From Hypsibius dujardini (lineage: Eukaryota; Tardigrada; Eutardigrada; Parachela; Hypsibiidae): DNA of 64,000 nt. A program made the position numbers and the translations under genes. This document shows positions 47,769 to 59,700 of this stretch, piece by piece. The notes below the pieces were generated by a model, which saw nothing but the letters and a program-made list of their open reading frames with translations, did not search any database and had not been told where the DNA came from. Position 1 is the first letter of the stretch. The number at the start of each line of letters is the position of its first letter. The DNA is taken from assembly GCA_001579985.1 (NCBI GenBank), contig LRSR01013521.1, forward strand, positions 1 to 64,000, written 5' to 3'.

Positions 47769-50700
47769 TGAGATTAGGCCAAGCGTACCTTTGTTTTTAA
47801 ATGTAACTTGGAGTTCGCCTGCATCGCTCAGTTTGCAGTTCCTTATCCGACAAACAGCTGTCTTTTCATCACTCGTTAATTCGAAATGGGCTTTGTCTTT
47901 GAAAACGTCTGTCACACTGTTCCACGTGATAACCGGCAAGGGTGAGCCCGAAAACTCTACCACAAACTCAGCATCTTCCCCTTCTGTGACTTCCACTTCA
48001 TCGTTAACGGCGCGACACTTGGGTTTAACCGGCTTCTCCTCAACATCATCACCAAGCTTCGCGGTCGGTTCTTCGTCTTGCGGTGACTTCAGTGACGGCT
48101 TCCGCTTGCTCTCCGGAGCCGTCAAGCTGAACGGTGCAGACGGCTTACTCGGCTCACTCTCCCCGGCGTCGTTCCAAGCAGTGACCTTCGCCTCATATTC
48201 CACTGTTTTTTCCAAGCTTTCGAATACAAACTTGGTCGTAGTCACTCGTGTCTTCGTGATCTTTTTCCAGATTGAGGACGCCTTAGCTCTAATATAAACG
48301 TCATACCCTGCGACCGGATTGCCACCGTCTTCTTCTGGAGCGGTCCACTCGATAGTCACCGATGTCTCGGTGGTCTCAGTCACCTTCGGTTGACCCGGTG
48401 CGGAGGGCACTTTGAAACTGAATTTCGCATAGACATCTTCGATTATTGCCGGTTCGCTGGGTCCGTTTTTGTTGACAGCAAAAACAGCGAAGTCATAGTT
48501 GTTGTCAGCCAGGAGGCCGGGCACGGGAAGGGTCCAGTCAGCGGTGGAAGAAACATCCTGCCATGCCTTGCGACCAGTGCGTCGTTTCTTGACTTCGTAG
48601 TTAGTGACGGGAGCGCCGTTGTCTGTGTCCGGAGGTGACCAGGCAATAGTAATTGATTCGGGGGATGTGCTGACTACGTGAAGGTTTGTTGGTGGTGACG
48701 GGGGACCTGAATAGTTAACCGAGGTATAGTGCAAAAGTTAATTTAATAACGATTATCCTAACCAATAAATAGCGAGATTGTCAGAAATAAATTTAATTTT
48801 CATTGAAATATGTTGTATTTTTAATTAATTAAGTAATCAAAATTCCTTACCCTTCTTCTTGGCCTGTGGTGTGAACTCGTCGCTGGGTGGGCTGGCCTTG
48901 CTTTCACCGGCGTCATTTGTCGCGGTAACTTGTACTTCATAAGACTTGCCAGACACCAGGTTAGTGCAGACGTATTTCCGTTCCGTCACCACCGTCCGTG
49001 TTAGTTTCTTCCAGTTGGTTGAGTTGACTTCCCGAATGTAAATGTGGTAGCCCTGAATCGGTGCGCCGCCATCGGTCTTGGGTTCGGCCCATTCGATGGT
49101 GGCTTCGACTTCTGCCACGACGACGGTTGGCTTGCCAGGCTCGGAGGGTACTTCTGAATAGATAAAACATGCCTCAATCAGAAATACCTTCGAAAACAGT
49201 GCACATATACGTCCTTACTTATGGTAGTCTTTGTCTGGACATCTTTAACTTCAGCCGGTTTGCCAACACCATGCTTATTCTTGGCGACTACTTTGAAGTC
49301 ATACGTAGCACCGCTTTCCAGTTTAGGCACCACGAAGCTGGTGATAGGAACGTCGGCCGCCACTTCTTCCCAGTCCTCGGTACCAGCCGGGCGTTTGAAT
49401 ATGCCATAGGCGGTTACCGGACTACCGCCGTCATCGGTTGGAGCTTTCCAAGTCAGCTTCACAGACTCTGGTTTGATATCGGATGCGCGAAGATTTTCCG
49501 GCTCATTTGGCACTTCTGTAAAATACATTTTTGTTGGAAGGTTGACACAAATGTAAGATTGCATATACAGAACATAAAAAGTCAGACACACATGTAGACA
49601 CAGACACAGACACAGACACAGACACAGACACAGACACAGACACAGACACAGACACAGATACAGACACAGACACAGATATATAGATTCACTGTACCTGTTC
49701 GTTCCGGCTTTTTCAGCTTGAATCCATTCGACGGTTTACTTGGCTCAGACTCGCCAGCTTCATTAACCGCAGTGACTTGTACTTCGTACTCAACCAGCTG
49801 CTCCAACTCAACCAAGGTATGCTTGGTACCCTTAACCAAAGTTTTGGTAATCTTCTTCCAAACTTTGCTTCCCTTCTCGCGGACATAGACATTGTACCCA
49901 TCTACTGGTGAAGCGGTATCAGTCTTGGATGCCGGCCACGTTACCGTCGCCTCGGTCTCCGAGATCTCACTGACTTCCGGTTGGCCTGGGGCTTTCGGTA
50001 GCTTTATCTTGGCCTTGACTGAGACATCCGTAATTTCGGTAGGTTTCGACGGCCCGTGCTTGTTAACCGCCGTTACCCGGAAATCATAGACTCCCTCATC
50101 GATTGCTGGAATGGTGAATTCCGCGGACGGACTTTTTCCAGCGGGTTGCCATGTTTTCGCATCCTTCGGTTTCTTCTCAATGATGTAGTTGGTGATTGGC
50201 GAGTTTCCATCCGAATCAGGCGCCTTCCACTTCAACTTGACGTTGTCAACTTGAGCGTCCACAACCTCCAGATCTTTAGGTGATCCAGGCACGCCCTGTT
50301 TCGGTTTCAGTTTGAAGGTATCCGACGGTTGACTTGGTTGGCTTTCCCCGGCCTGGTTTACAGCGGTAATCTGGGCGTCGTACTCCACTTCTTGAGTCAG
50401 ATCCTTCAAGACGTAGGTCTTCTTTTTGGAAAGCTCCTTTGTGACTTTTCGCCATTCTTTCTTTCCCTTCTCCCGGAGGTAGACATTGTATCCATCAACG
50501 GGGGACTCTTTGTTCGGTTTAGGACCGTCCCATTCCAGTGTGGCTTCCGTGTCGGTGATACCGGAAGTCTTCGGTTTGGCTGGGCTTCCAGGAATCTCTG
50601 TGAGATAACCAACGGTCAGACGAGCAGATGACGTTGGTGAAATCGAACAGAGCTTATAGAACATGTTCTAATGGAGGTCAGAACAGAACAGAACAGAGCC

Positions 50701-53700
50701 GAACCGAGCAGAGCGAGCGGAACAAAACAGAACAGGACAGAACAAAACAGAACAGGACAGTACGGTTTAGACAGGACCAGAACAGAGCAGAGCAGAGCAG
50801 AGCAGAACAGAATAGAACAGAACAGAACAGAACAGAGCCAAACAGAATTGAACAGAACAAAAAAGCCACATCGACAGAGTGAAAGTGTTGTGCAAGAGAT
50901 AGAAAAGTCAGAAGTGACGAGGTAACTGCATAATGTTTAAAAACAAACACGAACCCTATTTTGCAGCGTAACTTATTACACACGGACAGATGTACCTAGT
51001 TTGGGTTTGATTTCCACGTTCTTGACTTCTGCAGGTTCAGATGGTCCCACTGCATTCTCGGCAATCACTCGGAAGTCATACACACCCTCCGGGAGTTTGG
51101 GAGTCGTCAACTCAAGATCAGTGGTCTTTCCAACCGGCTTCCAGGTTTTGTCTCCTTTCGGCTTTTGTTCCACAATATAACCGGTGATCGGCGTTTTGTC
51201 GTCCGTTTCCGGCGCGGTCCACTGGAGCTGCACACCAGCAGTCGACGCATCCACGACCTTCAAATCTTTCGGTGCCGACGGCACAGCTGAACATCGAACC
51301 CGAATTAGAACATGTTCGAACAAAATGTTCGCGCAATAACAGAAAAGTTCCCCTTACCGGTGGTGGAAAATTTATCCGACGGCGCACTGGGTTCACTTTC
51401 ACCGATGTCATTTACGGCCGTGACTTGTACCTCGTACTCCGCGCCGCTGGTGAGTTCGGTCAGTTTATGCTGCGCCTTTTTCACCAATTTTTTTGTCACT
51501 TTCTTCCACTCTTTCTTGCCCTTTTCTCGCAGATAAACATTGTAACCGTCGACGGGCTTCTCGGGTGTCTCTTCTGCAGCCGGCCACTCCACCTCGGCGG
51601 TCACGTCCTTGATGTCTGAAACGGTGGGCTTTCCAGGTGCCGCGGGGACATCTGATTCTAGAAAACGAACAGCAAATTATAAGGTGTTTTAATTCAGGTT
51701 GACTGACTGATCTTACTAGGTTTGGATTTCTTCGTGTCCTTGGGCTGAAGTTGGAAGGGCGTGGAAGTCTCGCTCGGTTGGCTTTCTCCGACATCATTGA
51801 CAGCTGTTATCTGAGCTTCGTACTCCGTGTCGGTTTTTAAATCGACCAAGACGTGGGTCTTCTTCTTTATGACTGTCTTGGTCACTTTCTTCCACGGCTT
51901 GGTACCCTTTTCTCGGACGTAGACGTTGTAGCCGCTGACGGGACTGCCGCCGTCCGACACCCCGTCCTCCCATGTCAACGTAGCCTCGGTTGGGGTGGCC
52001 TCCGTGACCGTGGGTTGTCCCGGCGCTGACGGCACTTCAGCTTCTAAAATTTACGGCAATTAGATTAAAAATCCGTTTCATAAACAGCGAACAGTTTCAC
52101 TCTGAGATCCGTGCTTACTTGCAGTGGACGGTTTCTTCTTGGAATCTGACGGCTGGAGTTTGAATGGTTTCGAGGCTTGGCTGGGCTCACTTTCACCAGC
52201 CTCATTAACTGCTGTAATCTGTGCCTCGTATTCCTTATCCGTTTCCAGTTCAGTCAAGGTGTGGGTTTTCTTCTTGATCACTTTCTTGGTCACTTTCTTC
52301 CACGGTTTCGTTCCCTTTTCTCGAATGTAAACGTTGTATCCGTCCACCGGGCCTCCCTCGGAAGTTCCGTCTTCCCAGGTCAGAGTGGCTTCTGTGGGAG
52401 TGGCATCGGTGACGGTTGGCTGGCCAGGTGCCGATGGAACGACGGATACTGATAAACAAAGCGTAAACATCGTGAGGGTCAAACTTCGACGTTTAAGACA
52501 CGTGAAAACATTTACCTCCGGAGGTCTTTCGTTTGTCTTTCGGTTCTTCCGGTTGCAGCATGAAGGGCTTGGAAGTCTCACTGGGCTCGCTCTCTCCGAC
52601 CTTATTGACGGCTGTAACTTGAGCTTCGTACTCTGTCTCAGCTGTCAACTCGGTGAGCGTGTGGCTGTTCTTCTTCGCCAAATTCTTTGTCACTTTTTTA
52701 AACTGTTTTGTTCCCTTTTCGCGGAGGTAGACGTTATAGCCGTCGACCGGGCTGCCACCGTCGGTTGAGCCGTCCTCCCACGTTAGAGTAGCTTCCGTTG
52801 GGGACGTTCCGCTGATGGTGGGTTGCTGAGGCGCTGAGGGGATTTCTGAAGCTGAAATTTAAAGTTTTTATATGCCGCACATATCAATGTATGTCACGGA
52901 CACCGGACAATTCACGTCAAGGCAAGGGTCGCAAATGGCAAAAGACTCGAAGGAGTACTTCCGTCTTGAGAAATGGGCACACGGAAGTAGACAGGGGAAT
53001 ACGCAATGTGTGGAAACACTATGGTTTCTGGAACACAGACGCCCAACAGTGATATTACCTTTAACGGACTTCTTCCTGTCACCTGGTTGTAATTTAAACG
53101 GTTTCGATGCGCTGCTTGGCTCGCTTTCCCCAATTTCATTCACGGCAGTAATTTGTGCTTCGTATTCCTTGGTCGTGTCAAGGTCGATCACGGTATGGCG
53201 CTTCTTTTTTGTAACAGTTTTGGTCACTTTCTTCCACGGCTTGGTGCCCTTCTCGCGAACGTAGACGTTGTATCCGTCAATCGGACTTCCACCGTCTGAA
53301 GAGCCGTCCTCCCACGTCAGCGTCACTTCCGACGGTGATGCATCGTCCACTTTGGGCTGTTCAGGCGCCGAGGGTTTGGATTTATCCGATTCCTCGGTCT
53401 GGCTGGGTTGCCGTTGCGCTTTCGGTTTCTCTTCTCCAGACCCATCCTTCACCGGTTCAACCTTAAACACGTCCGACGGTTCACTGGGAGCGCTCTCGCC
53501 TTTGGCATTTGTGGCGGTCACTCGCGCCTGATACGGCTTGTTTGTCTTCAGCTCCGGTAAGGCAAACGACGGCACGCTGATAAGATCATCCGTCAGTTTC
53601 TCCCAAGGTGTCGTGCCCTGTTCCCGCACAAAGACGGTATAGCCCTCAATCGGGCTGGCACCGACATTCTCCGGTTCGGCCCACTCCAGTACTGTTGATC

Positions 53701-56700
53701 CCGGGGTTTCTTTATTAACTGTCGGCTTTCCAGGAGCGGTGGGAGTTTCTAAATAAACAAATCATCGTCAGATCTCTAACGCGAATGGACGGAACCGGGC
53801 GGACGGACGGACGCACAGAGGGTACACACGCACAGAGGGATTAACGCATGAACGGAAGGACTTACCGGAACTTTTATTAGGAACGACGTCCTTAATTTCC
53901 ACCGGCTCACTGGCTCCGTTAGCATTCACAGCGGTCAGTTTGAAGTCATACGGCGTATCTCCTTCCAAGTTCGGAACGGTAGTCTCCAGTTCAGTAGTAT
54001 CAGCAACCTTTTCATAAACTTTCCGACCGGACTTTTTCTTCTCAACTTTGTAGTTCTTCACTGGTGAACCACCCTCTTCTTCCGGCGCGTCCCAACCGAG
54101 AACAACCTCGTCAGGAGCTGCCGAGATAACGTGGAAGTTTTGCGGTGTAGAAGGTAGATCTGTCTGTTTCGGTTTCTCGGATTTTTCTGTACCAGTTGTT
54201 GACTCCTTCGCAGTGTCTGGCGACTTGTCTTCCTCAGCTGCCTTAGGTTTTTCTTCTTTGGGCTTAACAGTGTCTCCCAATTTGAAGCTGTCGGACGGTC
54301 CACTGGGTTTGCTCTCACCAGCTGGATTGACAGCCGTCACCTGGACTTCGTACTCCGTACCGCGGTTCAAGTCAGTCACCAAGAAGGTCGGCTTCTTCGC
54401 CACCTCTTTGTTGACTTTTCGCCAGCGGGTGGTACCCTTCTCGCGGACCAGAACGTTGAATCCGTCGATGGGCGTGTCATCGTCCTCCGGACCGGCTTCC
54501 CATTCAAGTGTGACTCCGTTGGGAAGGTTCTCGGTGACTTTGGGTGTGGTCGGTATGGACGGTGCCTCTGTAAACGGATCGTAACCGAGATGAAAAGTCA
54601 TTGTACTTTGCGTATTTGACTTACCATAAGAAAACCTTGCGACGACATTAAGCAGTTCTGTGGGTTCGCTAGAGCCTTCCTCGGTCTTTGCAGTGACCCG
54701 GAAATCGTACTTGGCGTCTTCGATGAGGTTCTCAACGGTGAACTCCGGCAGCGGCGTCTCGGTGGCTACCTGCCATACTTTACGCTCAGACCGTTTCTTT
54801 TCCACCAGGTAGCTCTTGATTGGGTGGCCACCGTCACTGGCGGGTGTGTCCCATGCCAGCTGAACATCCTCCGGCGAGGATTTGACCACGTGTAGGTTCT
54901 GAGGGCTGGATAGCGGACCTGAAAATGAAAAATGAAACTATTTCTGTTGCGTTAAGGATAGACAGTAGACAGGCCGGCCGTTACGTACCTTGTTTAGTTT
55001 CGGGAACAGTTTCGTCTTCCAAGTCGCTGCCTAAAACCACAGTAAGGCTAATTACTTAACGGGAAAAAATGGCAAGCGTTAATTGCATGCAGCTGAAATA
55101 TAAATGTATTAATGATGGCTGCAGCTCTTGAAGAAGCCGTCCAAGTTAGAAGACGCGGTTATTGAACGTAGCGGGAAGTGTCAAGACTTCCGATTAGAAA
55201 GAAGTAACGCCGATTTGTTGAACGAATCATTAGTACGCGACGAAGAGAAGACGACTGTTGCGTTACTGTCCATGGTTAAGTTTAACTTGAAGGCAGTTAC
55301 GCTGAGGACGCAAATTAATGACACCTTTCGTTATTACGCCGTGTTATTACGGAGCTGTCAGTGGGTTACTGAGCAGTTGCGAGATCGAATCGCACGACGA
55401 ATACTGAAGCAGAAGCGATGGTTTACCCGGTTGCTCCTCGGGTTTCACCTCCTCCCGAGGTTTCTTCGGTGGCGCTTCGTCTTTGTACAAATACTCCGGA
55501 TAATTCTCAGCGTCCTCCTTCGTGGTTGTAGTGGTGGTTGTTGTCTTCGTCGTTTTCTTCACCACCTTCTTCGTCGTCGTCTCCGCCTGCTCGACATCTC
55601 CGACCACAGTCACCGACGCACTAGGCTTGCTCTCACCAGCCTCACTGACCGAAATCACGCGCACCTGTTTCTCGGTTTCATCGGCCTCAAACGGCACCGT
55701 ATAACTGTCCTCAGCCGGCCCGACTTCCGCTACTTTATGCCACTGGCTCTTCTCCTCGGTTTTTTCTTCGATAACAAAGCCCGTAATTGGCACCTTCGAG
55801 TCTTCCGGCTTTTCCCACTTCACCGTCACTTCCTTGTCATCAGTCACCACTGTGATGTTCTGCGGTGCCTCCGGTTTGGTCTTTTTGACTTGGTCCTTTT
55901 CCGGCGTGACCGTTTCCGACTTCTTTGCGGGTACCTCGGCCAGCTCCTCTTCATCCTCGCCTTCTGTTTTACTGACAGTTGTTGTCGTCGTGGTAGTTTT
56001 GGTCGTCTTTTTTACCACTTTTTTCGTCGTCGATTCAGGGTACTCCTCATCCACCACCGCCGTCACAGGAGCACTGGGCTTGCTCTCGCCGGCCTCGTTC
56101 ACCGAAATAATTCGAACCTGTTTTTCAGTCTCATTTTCTTCAAAGGGAACTGCGTACTTCTCCTCCTCCGGTCCCACTTCGGCGACCTTGTGCCAGGTGC
56201 TGTGCTTCTCCGTCGTCTTCTCCTCGACAATGTACTTGACAACCGGAGCTGCCTTCTCGTCCGGTTTCGACCACTGCACCAGCGTCTCCTTGTCTTCGGA
56301 AACGACTGTAACGTTTTGCGGCGTTTCCGGTTTGCTCTGCGTCGCTTGATTCTTTTTCGGAACGACCGCGTCGGGCTTCTTCGACTGCACCGGCTCGATG
56401 TCTTCCTCTTCAGCTGTACTGCTGACCGTGGTCGTCGTCGTGGTAGTCTTTGTCGTTTTGGTAACAACTGTCGTGCTGGTGACTTCCGTCTCGTCGGCCA
56501 CGACGGCGACTGGAGTGCTCGGTTTACTCTCTCCGATTTCGTTGACGGAAATGACGCGGATCTCCTTTTCCGTTTCCTCCGGTTTGATAGGTACATCACA
56601 GCTCTCTTCTTCCGGTCCGACTTCGGCTACTTTATGCCAGGTGCGTTTTTCAGCCGTCTTCTCTTCGATGATGTACTTAATGATCGGCGCGACCGTCTCG

Positions 56701-59700
56701 TCCACCTCCGGTTTAGACCACTGGACGGTAAGCGTCTCCTCATCCACTGAAACGACTTCCACGTTCTGCGGAGCTTCCGGCTTGGTCTTCTTCACCTGGT
56801 TCTTCTTCGGTGTTTTCTCCGACATCGGTTTTTTCTTTGGCTCTTCCAGCTCCTCCTCTTCCGCCGCGGTTTCGACATGGGTCGTCGTAGTAGTGGTCAC
56901 CTTCGTGGTTTTCTTCACCACTTTGTGACTGGTCACCTCCGGGTACTCTTCGTCCTCCACGACCGTCACCGGCGTACTCGGTTTGCTTTCCCCGATTTCG
57001 TTGACCGAAATCACGCGAACTTGTTTTTCGGTCTCCTTCTCGGTGAACGGCACTTCGTAGCTTTCTTCATCGGGACCGAGCTCGGCAACCTTATGCCATG
57101 TACTATGCTTTTCGGTGGTCTTCTCTTCCACAATGTACTTGACAATCGGCGATCGCTCATCCTCTTCCGGTTTCGCCCACTGCACCGTTAGCGTTTCTTT
57201 GTCGTCCGCCACCACTTCCAGACTCGTTGGAGCTTCTGGTCGGCTTTTCGTCAACACCTTTTCAGGTAGGACTGCCACTTCGCCGGGACCTTCTTTCGTC
57301 TGCGGAGTCACCCGGAATTCGTACTCTTGACCTTCTTCGAGGTTCCCAATTTCCGCTTCGGTCTCCTTGGTTTTGGTGACTTGCTTCCAGGTCTTGGTCT
57401 CGACCGTCTTCTGCTCGACAATGTACTCTTCGACTTCGACCTTCTCGTCCTCCGGCTGCTCCCACGAGAGGGCAACGCTCTTATCGGTTACCGACACCAC
57501 TTCGAGTTCTTCCGGTGCAGCGACCTTTTTGTACATGGGTTTGTCGATGTTCTTCACCGTAACCGGTTTGCTGGGAACACTTTTGCCGACCTCGTTCACG
57601 CTGACCACCCGAAGTTCCTTCTCCTTTTCATTGGTCTGGAACGGCACCTCAAACTCCGTCTGGTCGGCAGGCAATTCGGCCAACTTATGCCAGCTAGGTT
57701 CGTCAGCGGTCCGCTCTTCGACAAAGTATTGCTTGGCCGGGGTCTTCGCCGCTTTGGGCTCAGGCTGTTTCCATTCGATGATCGGAGTCTTCTGGTTCTC
57801 GGCAACATGCACATCCAGAGGAGCTTCCGGTTTGGACTTGGTGTAGACAGGTTCAGGTATTGCCGCGGCCTCGCCCGCTCCGAGCTTATTTTGTGGAGTG
57901 ACACGGAACTCATGAGCCTCGCCTTCGGTTAGGTTTGTCACCTCGAATTCCGTCGCGGTGGTTGTGGTTACTTTGGTCCATGTCTTACTCCCGACTTGTC
58001 GCTTCTCCACTTTATATTCCATCGGAACGGTCAGAATGGCATCCGCCGGCTCCTCCCACGACAATGTCACACTGGAATCGGTCACTTCGGTCGCTTCTAG
58101 TTTCTCCACGGGAGCTTCGGGTTTCTTGGGCTTGACTAGCGGTTTCTTCACGGTGATAGTTCGACTGGGTTGGCTCTGTCCGATGTCATTGACAGAAATC
58201 ACACGGAGGTCCTTTTCTTTCTCCGTTGTAGTGAACGGTACTTCGAAGGTCGGCTGATCGGACGGTATGGTGGCCAGCTCGTGCCATTTGGGTTGGTCTG
58301 ATGTTCTCTCCTCGATGATGTACTTTTCGATCTGGCTGAAACCGGACTGCTCGCCGGGCTTCGGTGTCTTCCATTCGATAACCGGTGTCTTCTTCTCCTC
58401 GGCCACATGGACAGCCGTCGGTGGTTCGGGTTTGGTTTTGGTGTGTACCGGCTCCGGGGTCTCCGCCGGCTTACCAGAGCCCAAGGCATTGTGCGGAGTG
58501 ATGCGGAAATCGTACTCTTCCCCTTCGGCCAGGTTCGGTATGTCGATTTCGGTCTCTTTGACGGTCTTAACTTCCGTCCAGATTTTCCGACCGGTCTTCC
58601 GTTTCTCGACAACGTATTCGAGTTCATCGGTCGGTTCGGTGCCTTCCGGCTCTTGCCAGGTGAGGTGGGCAGTCGTGTCGGTCACCGTCACGACCTCAAT
58701 TTGTTTCGGTGCGTTTTTAGGAGCTAAACAACAAAATATTAAATAAGTTTCTCCTACACAACGCAAAATCGGAAATCCACAAGCAAACGAACCTGTTGGT
58801 TTTTTCAGTTCAGGGGTCTTTTTTGTCTGTGCCACTTCCTCATCAGGCTGCTTTCCACTCGTTGTCTTTTTGTCTGACCTGTCATCGGGAGTTTGACCGG
58901 ACTTCGCATTGACTTCCGTCATCGCTGTTCGTTTGGTTTCCGTAGTTCGCTCTTCCAGCTGCGGAATCTCCTCCTCGGTCCCGTCCGCCAGTCGTCGTTT
59001 AACCTTCTTCACCGTTTCTTTTGTCTCTTCCAGCACACCCTGTTCCGTTGTTGACTCCGTCAAGGCCAGCAGTTCCGTTCCAGTCAATTTCTGCCTCTCC
59101 AAAATCGGCTCGTTCTTCTCGACGTATTTCTTTCCCGTTTCGTCCATCGAATAGTCAATGCGTTTGATATTGCCCGTGGTGATGGCTTCGACGTTGTCGT
59201 CCTCCGCGGTGGCAGTGGTTGTCTTGTAGGTTTGTTGCATACGACTCTTCACCTCCGGCTCTTTGCCGGTTTCGTGGACCGTTTCCATGTCCCACTCCTC
59301 GGTGAATTCCTCCACAGTGGTTTTAACTGCAAATTTGCCACATTATGAGATTATGAGGACTTGTGCTTATTGATACATTCACGTTTCGGGGTAAAAAGCT
59401 GACTTATGGTATATTACTGTAAATTACTCTCAGATTTAAAAAAACGGAATTTTCAGAAATCCTTCGGCTTCTAGTATTGTGATAAGAACTGTGAAAGAAG
59501 TGGAGGAAAATTTTTTTATCCACAAACATTGAATTCAACCATACGCAAATAATATAATATATAAGATAATATATAAGACGTCAAAGAATTACTGCACCTG
59601 TGTCGTATCCTTCCATCTGTACTTCCTCGCCGGTTTTGACATTGTATAGTTTCCCCGCTCGCTCCTCCACTTCAATCTCTGTCTTTTCCCCATTTTCGTC

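Larger units (their letters stand above)
48851..54918 (-). other. FN3 array with one-domain, phase-1 exons
   Basis: Exons 54918-54625, 54567-53866, 53748-53059, about 52851-52516, 52448-52119, 52043-51717, 51657-51358, 51286-50996, 50597-49695, 49515-49219 and 49153-48851. About 15 FN3 domains. Most exons encode exactly one domain, begin and end in phase 1 and have lengths divisible by three, so they can duplicate or be skipped without a frameshift. A recurrent domain type reads GYNVYVREKGTKPWKKVTK and YEAQITAVNEAGESEPS. Those at 51.7-53.7 kb are very similar to one another. Confidence 0.9.

Noticed and set aside
55128-56750. 540-residue open frame on the plus strand
   Set aside because: It is antisense to the FN3 exon, with biased composition (Arg, Leu, Phe) caused by Glu/Lys/Thr-rich coding on the other strand; no domain.
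48851-58723. Twitchin/titin as the identity of the FN3-rich gene
   Set aside because: Two kinases with Ig-FN3 between them are specific to the UNC-89/obscurin/SPEG group, and the reading phases connect the FN3 exons to the kinase exons. A gene boundary hidden in an intron cannot be fully excluded without cDNA.
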